This document shows, piece after piece, positions 1 through 8,099 of a DNA stretch of 64,000 nucleotides (position 1 is the first letter of the stretch; each line of letters starts with the position of its first letter). The stretch spans positions 372,001-436,000 of the forward strand of contig NZ_NXEJ01000004.1 in assembly GCF_002915175.1 (NCBI RefSeq), given 5' to 3'. Source of the stretch: Agrobacterium rosae (GTDB taxonomy: Bacteria > Pseudomonadota > Alphaproteobacteria > Rhizobiales > Rhizobiaceae). The notes beneath the pieces were generated by a model, which had not been told where the DNA came from, did no database searches, and worked only from the letters and a program-made list of their open reading frames with translations. Position numbers and translations under genes: made by a program.

Positions 1-846
1 TCCAATGCCTCTGCCGAAGTCGAATTTACCGATGCCTTCGGCTATTTGCTGGGCGAGCCCGGTGCCGGTATCCGCACCATTCTCGACATGGTGACATTGA
101 CCCGGCTGGATTGCGCGCTGGCCTCCGCCGGCATGATGCGCGCTTCTCTGGCGGAGGCGGTGCATTACGCCCGTGGCCGCAATGTTTTCGGCAAGCCGCT
201 GGTCAGCCAACCAGTAATGACGCGCGTGCTTGGTGATATGGCGCTGGATGTGGCCGCTGCAACTGCACTCTCTTTCCGCCTGGCATCTGCTTTCGACAGC
301 GCTCGCAACAATCCGGCCGAAGCCGCCTATGCACGGGTCATGACGCCGATTGTCAAATACTGGTGCTGCAAAATCGCGCCTGCCTTGATCTATGAAGCCA
401 TGGAAAGCCTCGGCGGCAACGGTTACGTCGAAGATCGCCCCATCGCCCGCCATTACCGCGAAGCCCCGGTCAACGCCATCTGGGAAGGTTCCGGCAACGT
501 CATGGCGCTGGATGTTCTGCGCGTTCTCCAGCGCGGCAGGGAGCTGTTCGATCTTGTTTTTGAGACGCTCGAACGCGATCTCGGCCCGTCCGGCAAAAAA
601 ACCACCGAAGTCCTGCGCGCCGCAATTGCGCTCTGCGAACGAGACGAAGGTGCCGCCCGCTTGCTGGTCGAACAATTCGCACTCGCTGCCGCCGCCGCCG
701 AACTCTGCCGCATCGGTGCCGGCCGCATCGCCGACGCCTTCCTGGAAACCCGCCTGGCCGGCGGCTGGCGCCATACATACGGTATGCTGGATAGCCGGTT
801 TGATCCGACGTATATTATTGATCTGTTGTATCCGCCTGCGGCTTGA
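1..846 (+). CDS. Acyl-CoA dehydrogenase family protein (AidB-like), C-terminal part
   Basis: The reading frame is open from the first base of the window, so the N-terminal half lies outside. The visible 281 residues include the family motif GRNVFGKPL, the helix SLGGNGYVEDRPIARHYRE and the WEGSGNVMALDVLR segment, all typical of the flavin and dimer core of the acyl-CoA dehydrogenase fold. The extra C-terminal helical region after that (from about nt 540) and the overall match resemble the AidB/isovaleryl-CoA-dehydrogenase-like subgroup. These are FAD flavoproteins; AidB itself protects DNA during alkylation stress, but many relatives have unknown substrates. Substrate cannot be told here. It ends with TGA at 844-846, about 100 bases before an unrelated small gene. 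Confidence 0.85.
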   Translation, partial: SNASAEVEFTDAFGYLLGEPGAGIRTILDMVTLTRLDCALASAGMMRASLAEAVHYARGRNVFGKPLVSQPVMTRVLGDMALDVAAATALSFRLASAFDSARNNPAEAAYARVMTPIVKYWCCKIAPALIYEAMESLGGNGYVEDRPIARHYREAPVNAIWEGSGNVMALDVLRVLQRGRELFDLVFETLERDLGPSGKKTTEVLRAAIALCERDEGAARLLVEQFALAAAAAELCRIGAGRIADAFLETRLAGGWRHTYGMLDSRFDPTYIIDLLYPPAA

Positions 847-950
847 GGCGGACAATAGCTTTCAATTTTTACTGGTAGCACCATATGAATTTGAAAGACT
901 TTCTTTTATATGGTGAGGAAAGTTCTGGGCAACTCAGGGAGCGATCTCGC

Positions 951-1193
951 ATGAAGACCGTTTCTATTATCGTGCGTGCCTTGTGGGATGAAGACGCAGG
1001 CGTTTGGGTAGCCTCAAGTCACGATATAGATGGCTTGGCTCTTGGAGCTGAGACCGTAGAGCTTCTGGAAAAGAAGGCTCTGGCCGCAATCACTGATCTG
1101 ATTGAACTGAACGGTGTCGATTCCGACTTGCCGGAAATTCCCATTCATTTCATGGCCGAACATCTCGCAAAAATTCCTAACCCGGCTTTCTGA
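951..1193 (+). CDS. DUF1902 protein, HicB-like antitoxin candidate
   Basis: An 80-residue acidic protein beginning MKTVSIIVRALWDEDAGVW. The pattern of a beta hairpin (IIVRALWDEDAGVWVASSHDIDGLALGA) followed by a helix (LLEKKALAAITDLIEL) is that of DUF1902, a small relative of the HicB antitoxin fold. I chose the ATG at 951 because AGGGAG sits just upstream and homology starts there; an in-frame ATG at 885 would add 22 unlikely residues. It is followed 5 bases later by the remains of a HicA-type toxin gene, the usual partner of this family. The antitoxin is intact while the toxin is broken, so its present job is unclear (inference). Base composition is lower in GC than the neighbouring core genes. 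Confidence 0.75.
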   Translation: MKTVSIIVRALWDEDAGVWVASSHDIDGLALGAETVELLEKKALAAITDLIELNGVDSDLPEIPIHFMAEHLAKIPNPAF

Positions 1194-1198
1194 TTGTC

Positions 1199-1393
1199 AT
1201 GGCCGGGTTCTCCGTGAACTGAAAATGCTTTTGACGGAAGCCGGATGTTATTTTGTGAGGCCGAGAAAAGGCGACCACGACATATGGTTCCAGCCCGCTA
1301 ACCAACCGGCACTTCACAATCGATCATGGCACCAAGTCTCGCCATACCGCCAATGAGACGCTGAAACAGGCTGGTCTTCCAAATGCATTTTGA
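1199..1393 (+). pseudogene. hicA: HicA-type mRNA interferase, broken by two frameshifts
   Basis: Reading from ATG 1199 gives MAGFSVN and a stop at 1220. Shifting frame at about 1213 gives RELKMLLTEAGCYFVRPRKG then DHDIWF, the beta-alpha HicA core with its GDHDIW catalytic-histidine segment. Shifting back at about 1287 gives SPLTNRHFTIDHGTKSRHTA then NETLKQAGLPNAF and a stop at 1391-1393 in the original frame. The two changes look like loss of one C in a CCC run and gain of one C after TGGTTC, so the total length of 64 residues is kept. HicA toxins cut mRNA; this copy cannot make the full protein unless the ribosome shifts twice. Sequencing error is the main alternative. Confidence 0.8.
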
Positions 1394-1405
1394 TCTTAAA
1401 ATTTA

Positions 1406-1531
1406 TTATTCGCCGGGATGAAGCCGCGTCTTTTTATCGTCGCGTTCATTGAGGCGAACGGCGATCCAGCCAGCGATTACAATACTCGCTGGCAAAGCAA
1501 TGTAGAAGAAGATTTCCATTCCAGTCATCAT
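1406..1531 (-). CDS. Small membrane protein, 41 residues
   Basis: Starts MMTGMEIFFYIALPASIVIA and continues into one hydrophobic segment (about residues 5-27) with a charged C-terminal tail ERDDKKTRLHPGE. The start at 1531 is set by GGAGGG eight bases upstream. The first base triplet overlaps the stop of the gene before it as ATGA, so the two are probably translated together. I do not recognise a named family; short single-span proteins of this kind in rhizobia are usually annotated as hypothetical. It would lie in the inner membrane with its tail in the cytoplasm if the positive-inside rule holds. The longer frame reaching to 1690 has no supporting ribosome binding site and is not used. Confidence 0.65.
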   Translation of the reverse strand: MMTGMEIFFYIALPASIVIAGWIAVRLNERDDKKTRLHPGE

Positions 1532-1755
1532 CTTAGCCCTCCAAGGGTGCGTCTTGCCAACAAATGTAATGCAACTGCTGCGGAAAGCCAAATCACTGTT
1601 CCAATGGCAGTGCTTATCGATAATTCTGGAGAGCCGCTTACGTGATTGGCGATGCTTGCAGCTGGCCCGATAAGGCCAGCAACGACGCAAGCCGTTGAAG
1701 CTCGGTCAAGAGAATTCGCAAGAAGCTTCGTACGTTCATTATGGACAAGAGACAC
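1528..1755 (-). CDS. Small membrane protein, 75 residues, coupled to the next gene
   Basis: Begins MSLVHNERTKLLANSLDRAS. The polar N-terminal stretch of about 20 residues is followed by two hydrophobic segments (about residues 22-36 and 48-66) and the basic end ARRTLGGLR. This layout, a short amphipathic head and two spans, recurs in hypothetical proteins of Agrobacterium and Rhizobium as I recall them, but I cannot name a function. The stop at 1528-1530 overlaps the ATG of the 41-residue gene by an ATGA, which suggests a two-gene unit. The pair is transcribed away from the TetR gene at 1933, so that regulator is a possible but unproven controller. Confidence 0.6.
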   Translation of the reverse strand: MSLVHNERTKLLANSLDRASTACVVAGLIGPAASIANHVSGSPELSISTAIGTVIWLSAAVALHLLARRTLGGLR

Positions 1756-1932
1756 GTGTCGACAACTCCATTCCCTCAGAGGTTGAAACCATAGCTTCGG
1801 CGAACGAGTATTGGAAGTGCGCTACCCTTCATCCACAAGAACCTTCACCTCGCCACCACTCCCCGCATTGTCCTTGAATTAACCCTTTGCTAACTGCGTT
1901 GACAAAGTCACCACGCGGAGAGTTGCGGGAAC

Positions 1933-2577
1933 ATGCTGGCAATGGACGATACTGCTGTTGAGGCTGCTCCTGAAAAGCGCGTCAAAGACCGCGCCGCGAC
2001 CGAGAAGGCCATCTTCTTAGCTGCCAAAGCCTTGCTGGCGCAGGAGGGATTTCAGGGCTTCGGCATCAATGCCGTGGCGCGGCGGGCAGGGTGCGACAAG
2101 CAGCTGATCTATCGCTATTTCGGCGGGCTCGAGGGGCTGATCGCCGCCATCGGTGAGGACCTTGGCTCCTGGGTGAAGGATCGTATTCCCGAAGACACCG
2201 GCGGCATGTTTGTGCTGACCTATGGCGACCTGATGGAGCGGCTGGCGCTATCCTATCTGGATGCGCTGCGTAGCGATCCGCTGGTCTGCAAGATCATTGC
2301 CTGGGAAGTGTCCGAACACACGCCCCAGGTCAAGCAACTGGCGGATGCGCGGGCAAAGGCGCTGTCCAAATGGCTGGATAAAATGCGTGGTTCTCTGGAA
2401 GCCCCAAAGGGTCTCGATACCGCTGCCGTCAATGCCGTCCTCTTCGCCGCCATCCAGCATCTGGTCATCAGTGGTGCTACAAACGGTCAGTTTGCCGGGG
2501 TCGCGCTGAAAACCACGCGGGATTGGGACAAGATCGGCACAGCCGTAAAGCGGATCGTTCGCGGCGTCTACGGTTGA
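1933..2577 (+). CDS. TetR family transcriptional regulator
   Basis: 214 residues. After a short leader, residues 17-65 form the TetR DNA-binding domain: helix TEKAIFLAAKALLAQEGFQG, then FGINAVARRAGCDKQLIYRY, the helix-turn-helix with the typical Y-x-Y-F end. The rest is a helical ligand-binding and dimer domain without recognisable specificity. Starts are possible at 1933 (MLAMDD) or 1942 (MDDT). A TTGACA at 1900-1905 is a possible -35 element. The neighbours are a divergent pair of small membrane proteins and a downstream DUF6105 pair; either the gene itself or the divergent pair may be the target. No clear palindromic operator was found in the gap. Confidence 0.9.
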   Translation: MLAMDDTAVEAAPEKRVKDRAATEKAIFLAAKALLAQEGFQGFGINAVARRAGCDKQLIYRYFGGLEGLIAAIGEDLGSWVKDRIPEDTGGMFVLTYGDLMERLALSYLDALRSDPLVCKIIAWEVSEHTPQVKQLADARAKALSKWLDKMRGSLEAPKGLDTAAVNAVLFAAIQHLVISGATNGQFAGVALKTTRDWDKIGTAVKRIVRGVYG

Positions 2578-2780
2578 TAGCGGCCAGAGCCGTCCCGCAA
2601 CTTTAGATTGGACCTTAACGCCTGCCTGCGCGTTGTTACGGTGAGGCTGCGAGTTTATCCACAGCCCTTCATTGTTCGTTAACCATAAACGAAACTTTTA
2701 TTTGCCCACTGAAGAGGCGAAGATCATTATCTTAATAAATTATTAACCATGCGCCCGTGGGCGTATGAAAAGGAACCGCC

Positions 2781-2942
2781 GTGCCCCGCTGGATATCCTT
2801 GATCGTCATGATGACGTTCTTTGCAATGCTGCCATTGGACATCGATGCGCCAACGGTGAACCTGTGCCTGATGGCCTGTTTGCGCTGGGCGGTCATCGCC
2901 GCCGTGCCGGATACCTTCTTTTGGCGAGGGCAGACGGCATGA
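2781..2942 (+). CDS. Small hydrophobic protein, 53 residues, upstream of DUF6105
   Basis: A GTG-started frame preceded by AAAAGGA at a good distance (about seven bases). It reads MPRWISLIVMMTFFAMLPLD in the first 20 residues, then IDAPTVNLCLMACLRWAVIA and [13 protein letters not shown]. The two hydrophobic stretches (about residues 5-18 and 28-42) suggest a small inner-membrane protein. Its TGA at 2940-2942 overlaps the ATG of the DUF6105 gene at 2939, giving an ATGA junction and probable translational coupling. I do not recognise a family. The support is the start context, the overlap and the sensible hydrophobic pattern; no homology could be checked. Confidence 0.55.
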   Translation: MPRWISLIVMMTFFAMLPLDIDAPTVNLCLMACLRWAVIAAVPDTFFWRGQTA

Positions 2943-3268
2943 AGTGGTTTCTGATTCTGTGGGCAGGCCCCGTCGCGTTTCTCGGTGCGTGGTACTTCCT
3001 GTCCTATTACGACATGAGCTTCGGCTTCTTCATGCTCACCCGGGAAAGCCACGACCTTGTCTTCAAGATTTACGGCAACGTGCTGGGTATCGCGCCAGAA
3101 ACCATACCGCCGCTGGTCGCGCGTGCCATCGCGTTCGACAGCCTGATTGTTTTTGGCATTATCGGTTTTCGCAAGCGCAAGGCAATCGCCGCCTGGTGGC
3201 GCAATCGTCAGGCATCGAAAGCAGCAGCGTCCCTGCCAAGAGCCGACAGCCTGTCCAGCGCACCCTGA
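2939..3268 (+). CDS. DUF6105 family membrane protein
   Basis: 109 residues from [20 protein letters not shown]. There is one strong hydrophobic span at residues 3-20, a central segment with [20 protein letters not shown], and a second span around [20 protein letters not shown] recognise this as the DUF6105 type found in Rhizobiaceae; its function is not known. The start at 2939 was preferred over the longer frame from 2765 because the protein family begins at MKW and because the ATG overlaps the stop of the small gene ahead. The last 61 bases run antisense over the end of ruvX, so the two genes converge and overlap. Confidence 0.7.
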   Translation: MKWFLILWAGPVAFLGAWYFLSYYDMSFGFFMLTRESHDLVFKIYGNVLGIAPETIPPLVARAIAFDSLIVFGIIGFRKRKAIAAWWRNRQASKAAASLPRADSLSSAP

Positions 3269-3699
3269 AGAATGAAGCTGGCAGCGGCCGAATCGATACG
3301 CTGCGCCCGCTTTGCACGTGACACATCCATTTCCAGAAGTGCGCGTTCGGCAGCCACGGTGGACAGTCGCTCGTCCCAGTAGACGAAGGGCAGGTCGGTT
3401 TTGTCGCTCATCGCGCGCACAAAGGCGCGCGTTGCCTGAACGCGCGGGCCCGCTGAGCCATCCATATTCGTGGGAAGGCCGATGATGAACGCGGCCACTT
3501 TTTCCTTGGCCGCGAAATCGAGCAACACCTGCGCATCGGCGGTGAATTTCACGCGCTTTAGAACCGGGCGAGGGGTCGCGAAACGTCGCGACAGGTCCGA
3601 CATGGCAAGGCCGATTGTCTTGGTGCCAAGGTCCAGCCCGGCAATGGCCTGTCCAGTCTGTAAAAAGCCCGCAAGTTCCTCGATTGTCAGCGTCGCCAT
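3208..3699 (-). CDS. ruvX: Putative pre-16S rRNA nuclease / Holliday junction resolvase-like RuvX (YqgF)
   Basis: 163 residues with the RNase H-like fold markers of the family: [15 protein letters not shown] with catalytic Asp23, the strand [16 protein letters not shown], the DERLST motif and a C-terminal [15 protein letters not shown] with the last acidic residue. RuvX/YqgF processes the 5' end of 16S rRNA in E. coli and resembles Holliday resolvases structurally. The family is usually 130-160 residues, so this copy is full length. It lies just downstream of the YjdM-like gene on the same strand with a 10-base gap, which suggests one transcript. Its 3' end overlaps the convergent DUF6105 gene. 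Confidence 0.92.
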   Translation of the reverse strand: MATLTIEELAGFLQTGQAIAGLDLGTKTIGLAMSDLSRRFATPRPVLKRVKFTADAQVLLDFAAKEKVAAFIIGLPTNMDGSAGPRVQATRAFVRAMSDKTDLPFVYWDERLSTVAAERALLEMDVSRAKRAQRIDSAAASFILQGALDRLSALGRDAAAFDA

Positions 3700-3709
3700 G
3701 GTGTCGTTC

Positions 3710-4012
3710 TCAGCGTTTGCGCACGAATTCGGTGCGCAGCACGAGACCCTTGATCGCGTCGTGCCTGCAATCTATTTCTTCGGGATTATCCGTCAGACGG
3801 ATAGACTTGATGACGGTGCCCTGCTTCAACGTGGTACCGGCACCCTTGACCTTCAAATCCTTGATCAGAGAAACGGAATCGCCATCGACGAGAATGTTGC
3901 CTGCGGCGTCGCGCACTTCGTTGGTTGTGGCCGTCTGTGCTGCAATTTCGGAGGCAGGGCGCCATTCACCGGTCGCCTCGTCATACACATATTCGTCATT
4001 ATCTGTCGTCAT
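3710..4012 (-). CDS. YjdM/PhnA-like protein without the zinc ribbon
   Basis: 100 residues. Residues from about 35 to the end match the YjdM (PhnA) C-terminal domain: [20 protein letters not shown] then [20 protein letters not shown], and an end with the family-like IDCRH and LRTEFVRKR pieces. In E. coli YjdM this domain follows a Cys4 zinc ribbon; here the first 34 residues are acidic ([20 protein letters not shown]) and contain no cysteine. The name PhnA came from an early link to alkylphosphonate use that is not functionally proven. It stands first in a probable two-gene unit with ruvX and is divergent from the UPF0173 hydrolase across 83 bases. Confidence 0.8.
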   Translation of the reverse strand: MTTDNDEYVYDEATGEWRPASEIAAQTATTNEVRDAAGNILVDGDSVSLIKDLKVKGAGTTLKQGTVIKSIRLTDNPEEIDCRHDAIKGLVLRTEFVRKR

Positions 4013-4095
4013 CTTCGCAATCCGAAAAAGGTGGGCCGTCCCATGATATGGCCCGTCCTATGTCACACTCTACCGGCAATACAAAGGAGAACTTC

Positions 4096-4800
4096 ATGAA
4101 ACTCACCTGGCTCGGCCATTCCGCATTTCGCATTGAAACCGGCAAAGCAAAAATCCTCATCGACCCGTTTTTCACTGGAAATCCCAGCTTTGCCGACCAA
4201 AATGGCAAGGATGCCGCAAACGGTATCACGCATATTCTCCTGACCCACGGCCACGGTGACCACGTTGGCGATGCCATTCAGCTGGCGAAAGACACCGGCG
4301 CGACCGTGCTGGCCAACGCCGACCTTGCCGCATGGTTGAGCTTCCGGGGTGTCCAGAAAATCGAGATGGCGGGTACTGGCGGCACGGTGACCTTCGATGG
4401 CTTCTCCGCCACCCTGACAAACGCGTTGCACTCATCCGCGCAAATCACCGAAGACGGTGTGTCGCACTCCCTCGGCAGCGCCAACGGCCTGATGCTGCAT
4501 TTCGAAGACGGCCCGACCGTCTATCACATGGGCGATACCGATATCTTCTCGGATATGGCCCTGATCAACGAGTTGCACGAACCCGATATCGGCCTTGTCC
4601 CGATTGGCGATCGCTTCACCATGGGCGGCGCGGTGGCGGCTCTTGCCTGCCAGCGCTTCTTCAAGTTCCGCAACGTCATACCCTGCCACTACGGCACGTT
4701 TGGCATCATTGATCAGACTCCGGAAAAATTCCAGACCGGTATGGATGGTTCTCAGAGCCGAGTCGATGTGCCGGGCGTTGGCCAGACCCTGACGTTCTAA
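4096..4800 (+). CDS. UPF0173 family metal-dependent hydrolase (metallo-beta-lactamase fold)
   Basis: 234 residues from [20 protein letters not shown]. The zinc-binding motif H51-x-H53-x-D55-H56 is present in [12 protein letters not shown], followed by further likely ligands in [14 protein letters not shown] and CHYGTFG. This arrangement fits the UPF0173 branch of the metallo-beta-lactamase superfamily; the substrate is not known. The ATG at 4096 has AAAGGAGA nine bases upstream and is the family start, so the longer frame from 3925 is not used. A strong two-way hairpin terminator follows the stop directly. Confidence 0.9.
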   Translation: MKLTWLGHSAFRIETGKAKILIDPFFTGNPSFADQNGKDAANGITHILLTHGHGDHVGDAIQLAKDTGATVLANADLAAWLSFRGVQKIEMAGTGGTVTFDGFSATLTNALHSSAQITEDGVSHSLGSANGLMLHFEDGPTVYHMGDTDIFSDMALINELHEPDIGLVPIGDRFTMGGAVAALACQRFFKFRNVIPCHYGTFGIIDQTPEKFQTGMDGSQSRVDVPGVGQTLTF

Positions 4801-4802
4801 CG

Positions 4803-4838
4803 AAAAAAGCCCGACAGGCATAACCTGTCGGGCTTTTT
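4803..4838. terminator. Bidirectional intrinsic terminator
   Basis: AGCCCGACAGG, loop CATAA, CCTGTCGGGCT, with an A run on the left and a T run on the right. It sits between the stop of the UPF0173 gene and the end of the convergent M48 protease gene, so it can serve both. Confidence 0.9.
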
Positions 4839-4852
4839 CAGTTGTCATGTCC

Positions 4853-5710
4853 TCAAGCGATCTGAGGTTCGACACGTCCCGTCTGCACGGTCCGGGAAGG
4901 CGCGGAAGGAATGCCGCTCAGCGCATTCTTCCACTCGCTCAACGCTGCCACACGCCGTGTGTGGCGCGGGTAGAGCGAGAAGATGTTGAGGAAGAAGCCG
5001 GCAATGGACGGCACCATCTTGTCCTGCTCTTCAAAAGCATTCGGGTTCATCTGTGCATTCAGCTTGGCACTGCCGCAGGCCAACATCTGAAGAGCGGTGC
5101 GGGAAGACTTCAGGTTGCCGGAAACCACGAGGCCAACACGGTCGCAGGTCAGTTCACGTGCGCGGGAATAGGCCTGGCCCAGAAACGGAACGATAAGGCC
5201 GGGCAGGCGCAGGAAGCTCCATGGCTCGTCCAGATGGCCCGCAACGTGGTGGCCCAGTTCATGGCCGATCACGAATCTTACCTGCTCTTCATCGTCGGAA
5301 TCGATTAGGGCCGATGTGAGCCAAATGTAGCGGGTGCGACCAACCAGCGTCAGCGCCATTGCATTGATCACGCCGCTGGAATTGTACACGAACGCCCGCG
5401 GTGCTTCTTTCAAACCCAGCTTCTGCGCGCCCTCAGCCACCATCTTGTGAAGGTGGGGAAATTGTTGTTCGCTGACCAGCACGTAGTGGCCCATCATATA
5501 GGCGCGGACCAAAGAGCGTGCGACGTAAGAGAAAAACCAGATGATGAGAATGTAGAACAGGAAAACAAAGAGGATTCCGATGCTCTCCGTTGTCGCAATG
5601 TAGAGGATGCCAGCCGCGAGCCCCAGCCACACCAGCGTGCCGATAAGCAGCGTGAGAAAACCGTACGTCTTTTCTTTCGAATGACGCACTTTGGATATGT
5701 CGAAATTCAT
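4853..5710 (-). CDS. M48 family zinc metalloprotease, membrane bound
   Basis: 285 residues. Two hydrophobic spans (about 19-40 and 44-66) are followed by a cytoplasmic domain with the zinc protease motif HELGHH at residues 150-155 and a later glutamate in SRARELTCDRVG, which fits the third zinc ligand of family M48. HtpX, the best-known member, degrades damaged membrane proteins; this one is shorter on the C-terminal side and differs in spacing, so I call it M48 rather than HtpX. The gene stands alone between the terminator at 4803 and the divergent gatC. The 254-base gap upstream probably holds both promoters. Confidence 0.88.
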   Translation of the reverse strand: MNFDISKVRHSKEKTYGFLTLLIGTLVWLGLAAGILYIATTESIGILFVFLFYILIIWFFSYVARSLVRAYMMGHYVLVSEQQFPHLHKMVAEGAQKLGLKEAPRAFVYNSSGVINAMALTLVGRTRYIWLTSALIDSDDEEQVRFVIGHELGHHVAGHLDEPWSFLRLPGLIVPFLGQAYSRARELTCDRVGLVVSGNLKSSRTALQMLACGSAKLNAQMNPNAFEEQDKMVPSIAGFFLNIFSLYPRHTRRVAALSEWKNALSGIPSAPSRTVQTGRVEPQIA

Positions 5711-5964
5711 ATTTAACCCCCGTTAAACAGCATGATCGAGAAGCGTTGAGGCTTAAAAAGAAGAGGCCCCACCCGCCTCCTGCTGCAAATGACTTGTTTA
5801 TATAAAATGAGGCGCTACGCCCCGCGCGAAAACTCGCGTCAAGATTATAAGTTCCCGCATAAAGCGAATATTATTTCCTGCATTGTTTCGTTGCCCAATG
5901 ATGGTTGCGAACTGCGGGCGCGGTCATTATAGCGAATAGGAAAATTCTTGACTGGAGTAGAACC

Positions 5965-6252
5965 ATGTCCGTCGATCTTGCCACCGTGAAGCGCGTTGCG
6001 CGCCTAGCCCGTATTGCCGTCAGCGAAGAAGAAGCCGAGAAGATGCTTGGCGAGTTGAATGGCATTCTTGGTTTCGTGGAGCAGCTTTCGGAAGTGAATG
6101 TCGATGGCGTCGAGCCCATGACGTCAGTGACCCCGGTTGCGATGAAGAAGCGCACCGACGTCGTCAGCGATGGCAGCAAGGCCGAAGATATCGTGGCCAA
6201 TGCGCCCAACACCGACCGCAATTTCTTCCTCGTTCCGAAAGTGGTTGAATAG
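5965..6252 (+). CDS. gatC: Aspartyl/glutamyl-tRNA(Asn/Gln) amidotransferase subunit C
   Basis: 95 residues starting [20 protein letters not shown]. The helix-rich N-terminus, the segment [16 protein letters not shown] and the end [10 protein letters not shown] are characteristic of GatC, the small subunit that wraps around GatA and steadies the GatCAB complex. GatCAB converts mischarged Glu-tRNA(Gln), and in many bacteria Asp-tRNA(Asn), to the right aminoacyl-tRNA. The start at 5965 has TGGAG upstream. gatA follows after 57 bases; gatB is not in the window. Confidence 0.95.
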   Translation: MSVDLATVKRVARLARIAVSEEEAEKMLGELNGILGFVEQLSEVNVDGVEPMTSVTPVAMKKRTDVVSDGSKAEDIVANAPNTDRNFFLVPKVVE

Positions 6253-6309
6253 GCTGCGTCAGCCCGTTTCCACTTGCCCGATCTAAAAGTTTTGAAAGCC
6301 GTTGCCGAT

Positions 6310-7791
6310 ATGACCGACCTGACAAGCCTGACCATTGCCGAAGCCCGCGACAAGCTGAAGGCCAAGGATTTTTCCGCCGTTGAACTGACGGATGCCTATC
6401 TCTCCGCCGTCAATGCCGCCAACGAAGCGCTGAACACCTATGTCGCCGTTACGCCTGAAAAGGCGCGCGAAATGGCCAAGGCTTCCGACGAAAAGCTGGC
6501 CGCTGGCAATGCCGGTGCTCTGGAAGGCATTCCACTCGGCGTCAAGGATCTCTTTGCGGTTCGCGATGTCCACACCCAGGCCTGCTCTCACGTGCTGGAT
6601 GGCTTCAAACCGAAATACGAATCCACCGTCACCCAGAACCTGTGGGACGCCGGTGCCGTCATGCTCGGCAAGCTCAACATGGATGAGTTCGCCATGGGCT
6701 CGTCCAATGAAAGCTCCTATTACGGCCCGGTCGTCAACCCTTGGCGTGCCAATGGTTCGGAAAAGAAGCTCGTACCCGGCGGCTCCTCCGGTGGTTCCGC
6801 TGCCGCCGTCGCCGCGCATCTGTGCGCTGGTGCTACTGCCACCGATACCGGCGGCTCCATTCGCCAGCCCGCAGCCTTCACCGGCACTGTCGGCATCAAG
6901 CCAACCTATGGCCGCGTCTCGCGCTGGGGTATCGCTGCTTATGCGTCGTCGCTGGATCAGGCCGGACCGATTGCCCGCGACGTACGCGATGCCGCCATTC
7001 TGTTGAAATCCATGGCCAGCGTCGACGCCAAGGACACTACCTCTGTCGATCTGCCGGTGCCGGATTACGAGAAGGCCATCGGCCAGTCGCTGAAGGGTCT
7101 CAAGATCGGTATTCCCAAGGAATACCGCGTCGAAGGCATGCCGGAAGAGATCGAAAAGCTCTGGGCGCAGGGTATTGCATGGCTGAAGGACGCCGGTGCG
7201 GAAATTGTCGACATCTCGCTGCCGCACACGAAATACGCGCTTCCAGCCTATTACATCGTCGCACCTGCCGAAGCCTCGTCCAACCTTGCCCGTTACGATG
7301 GCGTTCGCTACGGCCTGCGTGTTGACGGCAAGGACATTGCCGATATGTACGAGAAAAGCCGCGCCGCCGGTTTCGGTTCGGAAGTCAAACGCCGCATCAT
7401 GGTCGGCACTTATGTGCTATCAGCCGGTTATTACGATGCCTATTACCTCAAGGCCCAGAAGGTCCGCACGCTCATCAAGCGCGACTTCGAGACCGTCTTC
7501 CACGACGGCGTCGATGCGGTTCTCGCTCCCATAACCCCATCGTCAGCCTTCGAAATCGGCGACAAGGAACTGGCAGCTGATCCAGTCAAAATGTACCTCC
7601 AGGACGTCTTCACCATCACGGTCAACATGGCCGGCCTGCCCGCCATGTCCGTTCCAGCCGGTCTCGACGGCAAGGGCCTGCCACTCGGCCTCCAGCTCAT
7701 TGGCAAGCCATTCGAGGAAGAGACGTTGTTCAAGACGGCCTATGCGATTGAACAGGCAGCGGGCAAGTTTACGCCTGTGAAGTGGTGGTAA
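6310..7791 (+). CDS. gatA: Aspartyl/glutamyl-tRNA(Asn/Gln) amidotransferase subunit A
   Basis: 493 residues from [20 protein letters not shown]. The amidase signature is complete: Lys79 in GVKDLF, the cis-Ser159 in [14 protein letters not shown] and nucleophile Ser183 in DTGGSIRQP. GatA releases ammonia from glutamine, which GatB then uses to amidate the aminoacyl-tRNA. The ATG at 6310 is the family start; a TTG at 6274 in the same frame is less likely. The gene is in one unit with gatC. A long palindromic repeat about 100 bases after the stop may act as its transcription end. Confidence 0.97.
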   Translation: MTDLTSLTIAEARDKLKAKDFSAVELTDAYLSAVNAANEALNTYVAVTPEKAREMAKASDEKLAAGNAGALEGIPLGVKDLFAVRDVHTQACSHVLDGFKPKYESTVTQNLWDAGAVMLGKLNMDEFAMGSSNESSYYGPVVNPWRANGSEKKLVPGGSSGGSAAAVAAHLCAGATATDTGGSIRQPAAFTGTVGIKPTYGRVSRWGIAAYASSLDQAGPIARDVRDAAILLKSMASVDAKDTTSVDLPVPDYEKAIGQSLKGLKIGIPKEYRVEGMPEEIEKLWAQGIAWLKDAGAEIVDISLPHTKYALPAYYIVAPAEASSNLARYDGVRYGLRVDGKDIADMYEKSRAAGFGSEVKRRIMVGTYVLSAGYYDAYYLKAQKVRTLIKRDFETVFHDGVDAVLAPITPSSAFEIGDKELAADPVKMYLQDVFTITVNMAGLPAMSVPAGLDGKGLPLGLQLIGKPFEEETLFKTAYAIEQAAGKFTPVKWW

Positions 7792-7892
7792 GCGGAGTTA
7801 AAATTCTAGCCCTCTGGAATTGCAGAGGTTCTGCTGGAGCAGATTCTGTGAGGCGAGCGGGCGCAGATATTTAGTGTTTGCGGGTGGCGCTT

Positions 7893-8050
7893 ACCCCCCC
7901 TCTGTCCTGCCGGACATCTCCCCCACAAGGAGGGAGATCGGCTAGACGCTTGCTCCTCGCTTTATCCGCAGCCTTAAAGATGGGCGAGAGGTTTCAACGA
8001 TTCGATCTCCCCACCTGTGGGGGAGATGCCCGGCAGGGCAGAGGGGGGTA
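7893..8050. repeat. Long imperfect palindrome (intergenic mosaic-type element)
   Basis: The outer arms 7893-7927 and 8016-8050 are near-perfect inverted copies; both contain CATCTCCCCCACA or its complement, and one arm has an extra C in the C run. The complementarity continues inward (AGGAGGGAGATCG against CGATCTCCCCACCT), leaving a loop of roughly 60 bases. The shape resembles the palindromic mosaic elements described in Rhizobiaceae, but I cannot search for other copies. In RNA it would form a very stable hairpin after gatA. Confidence 0.75.
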
Positions 8051-8099
8051 AACCCCACCCACAGCCCCTCGACTTCGTCAGTAACAAAATTAAAAACTT

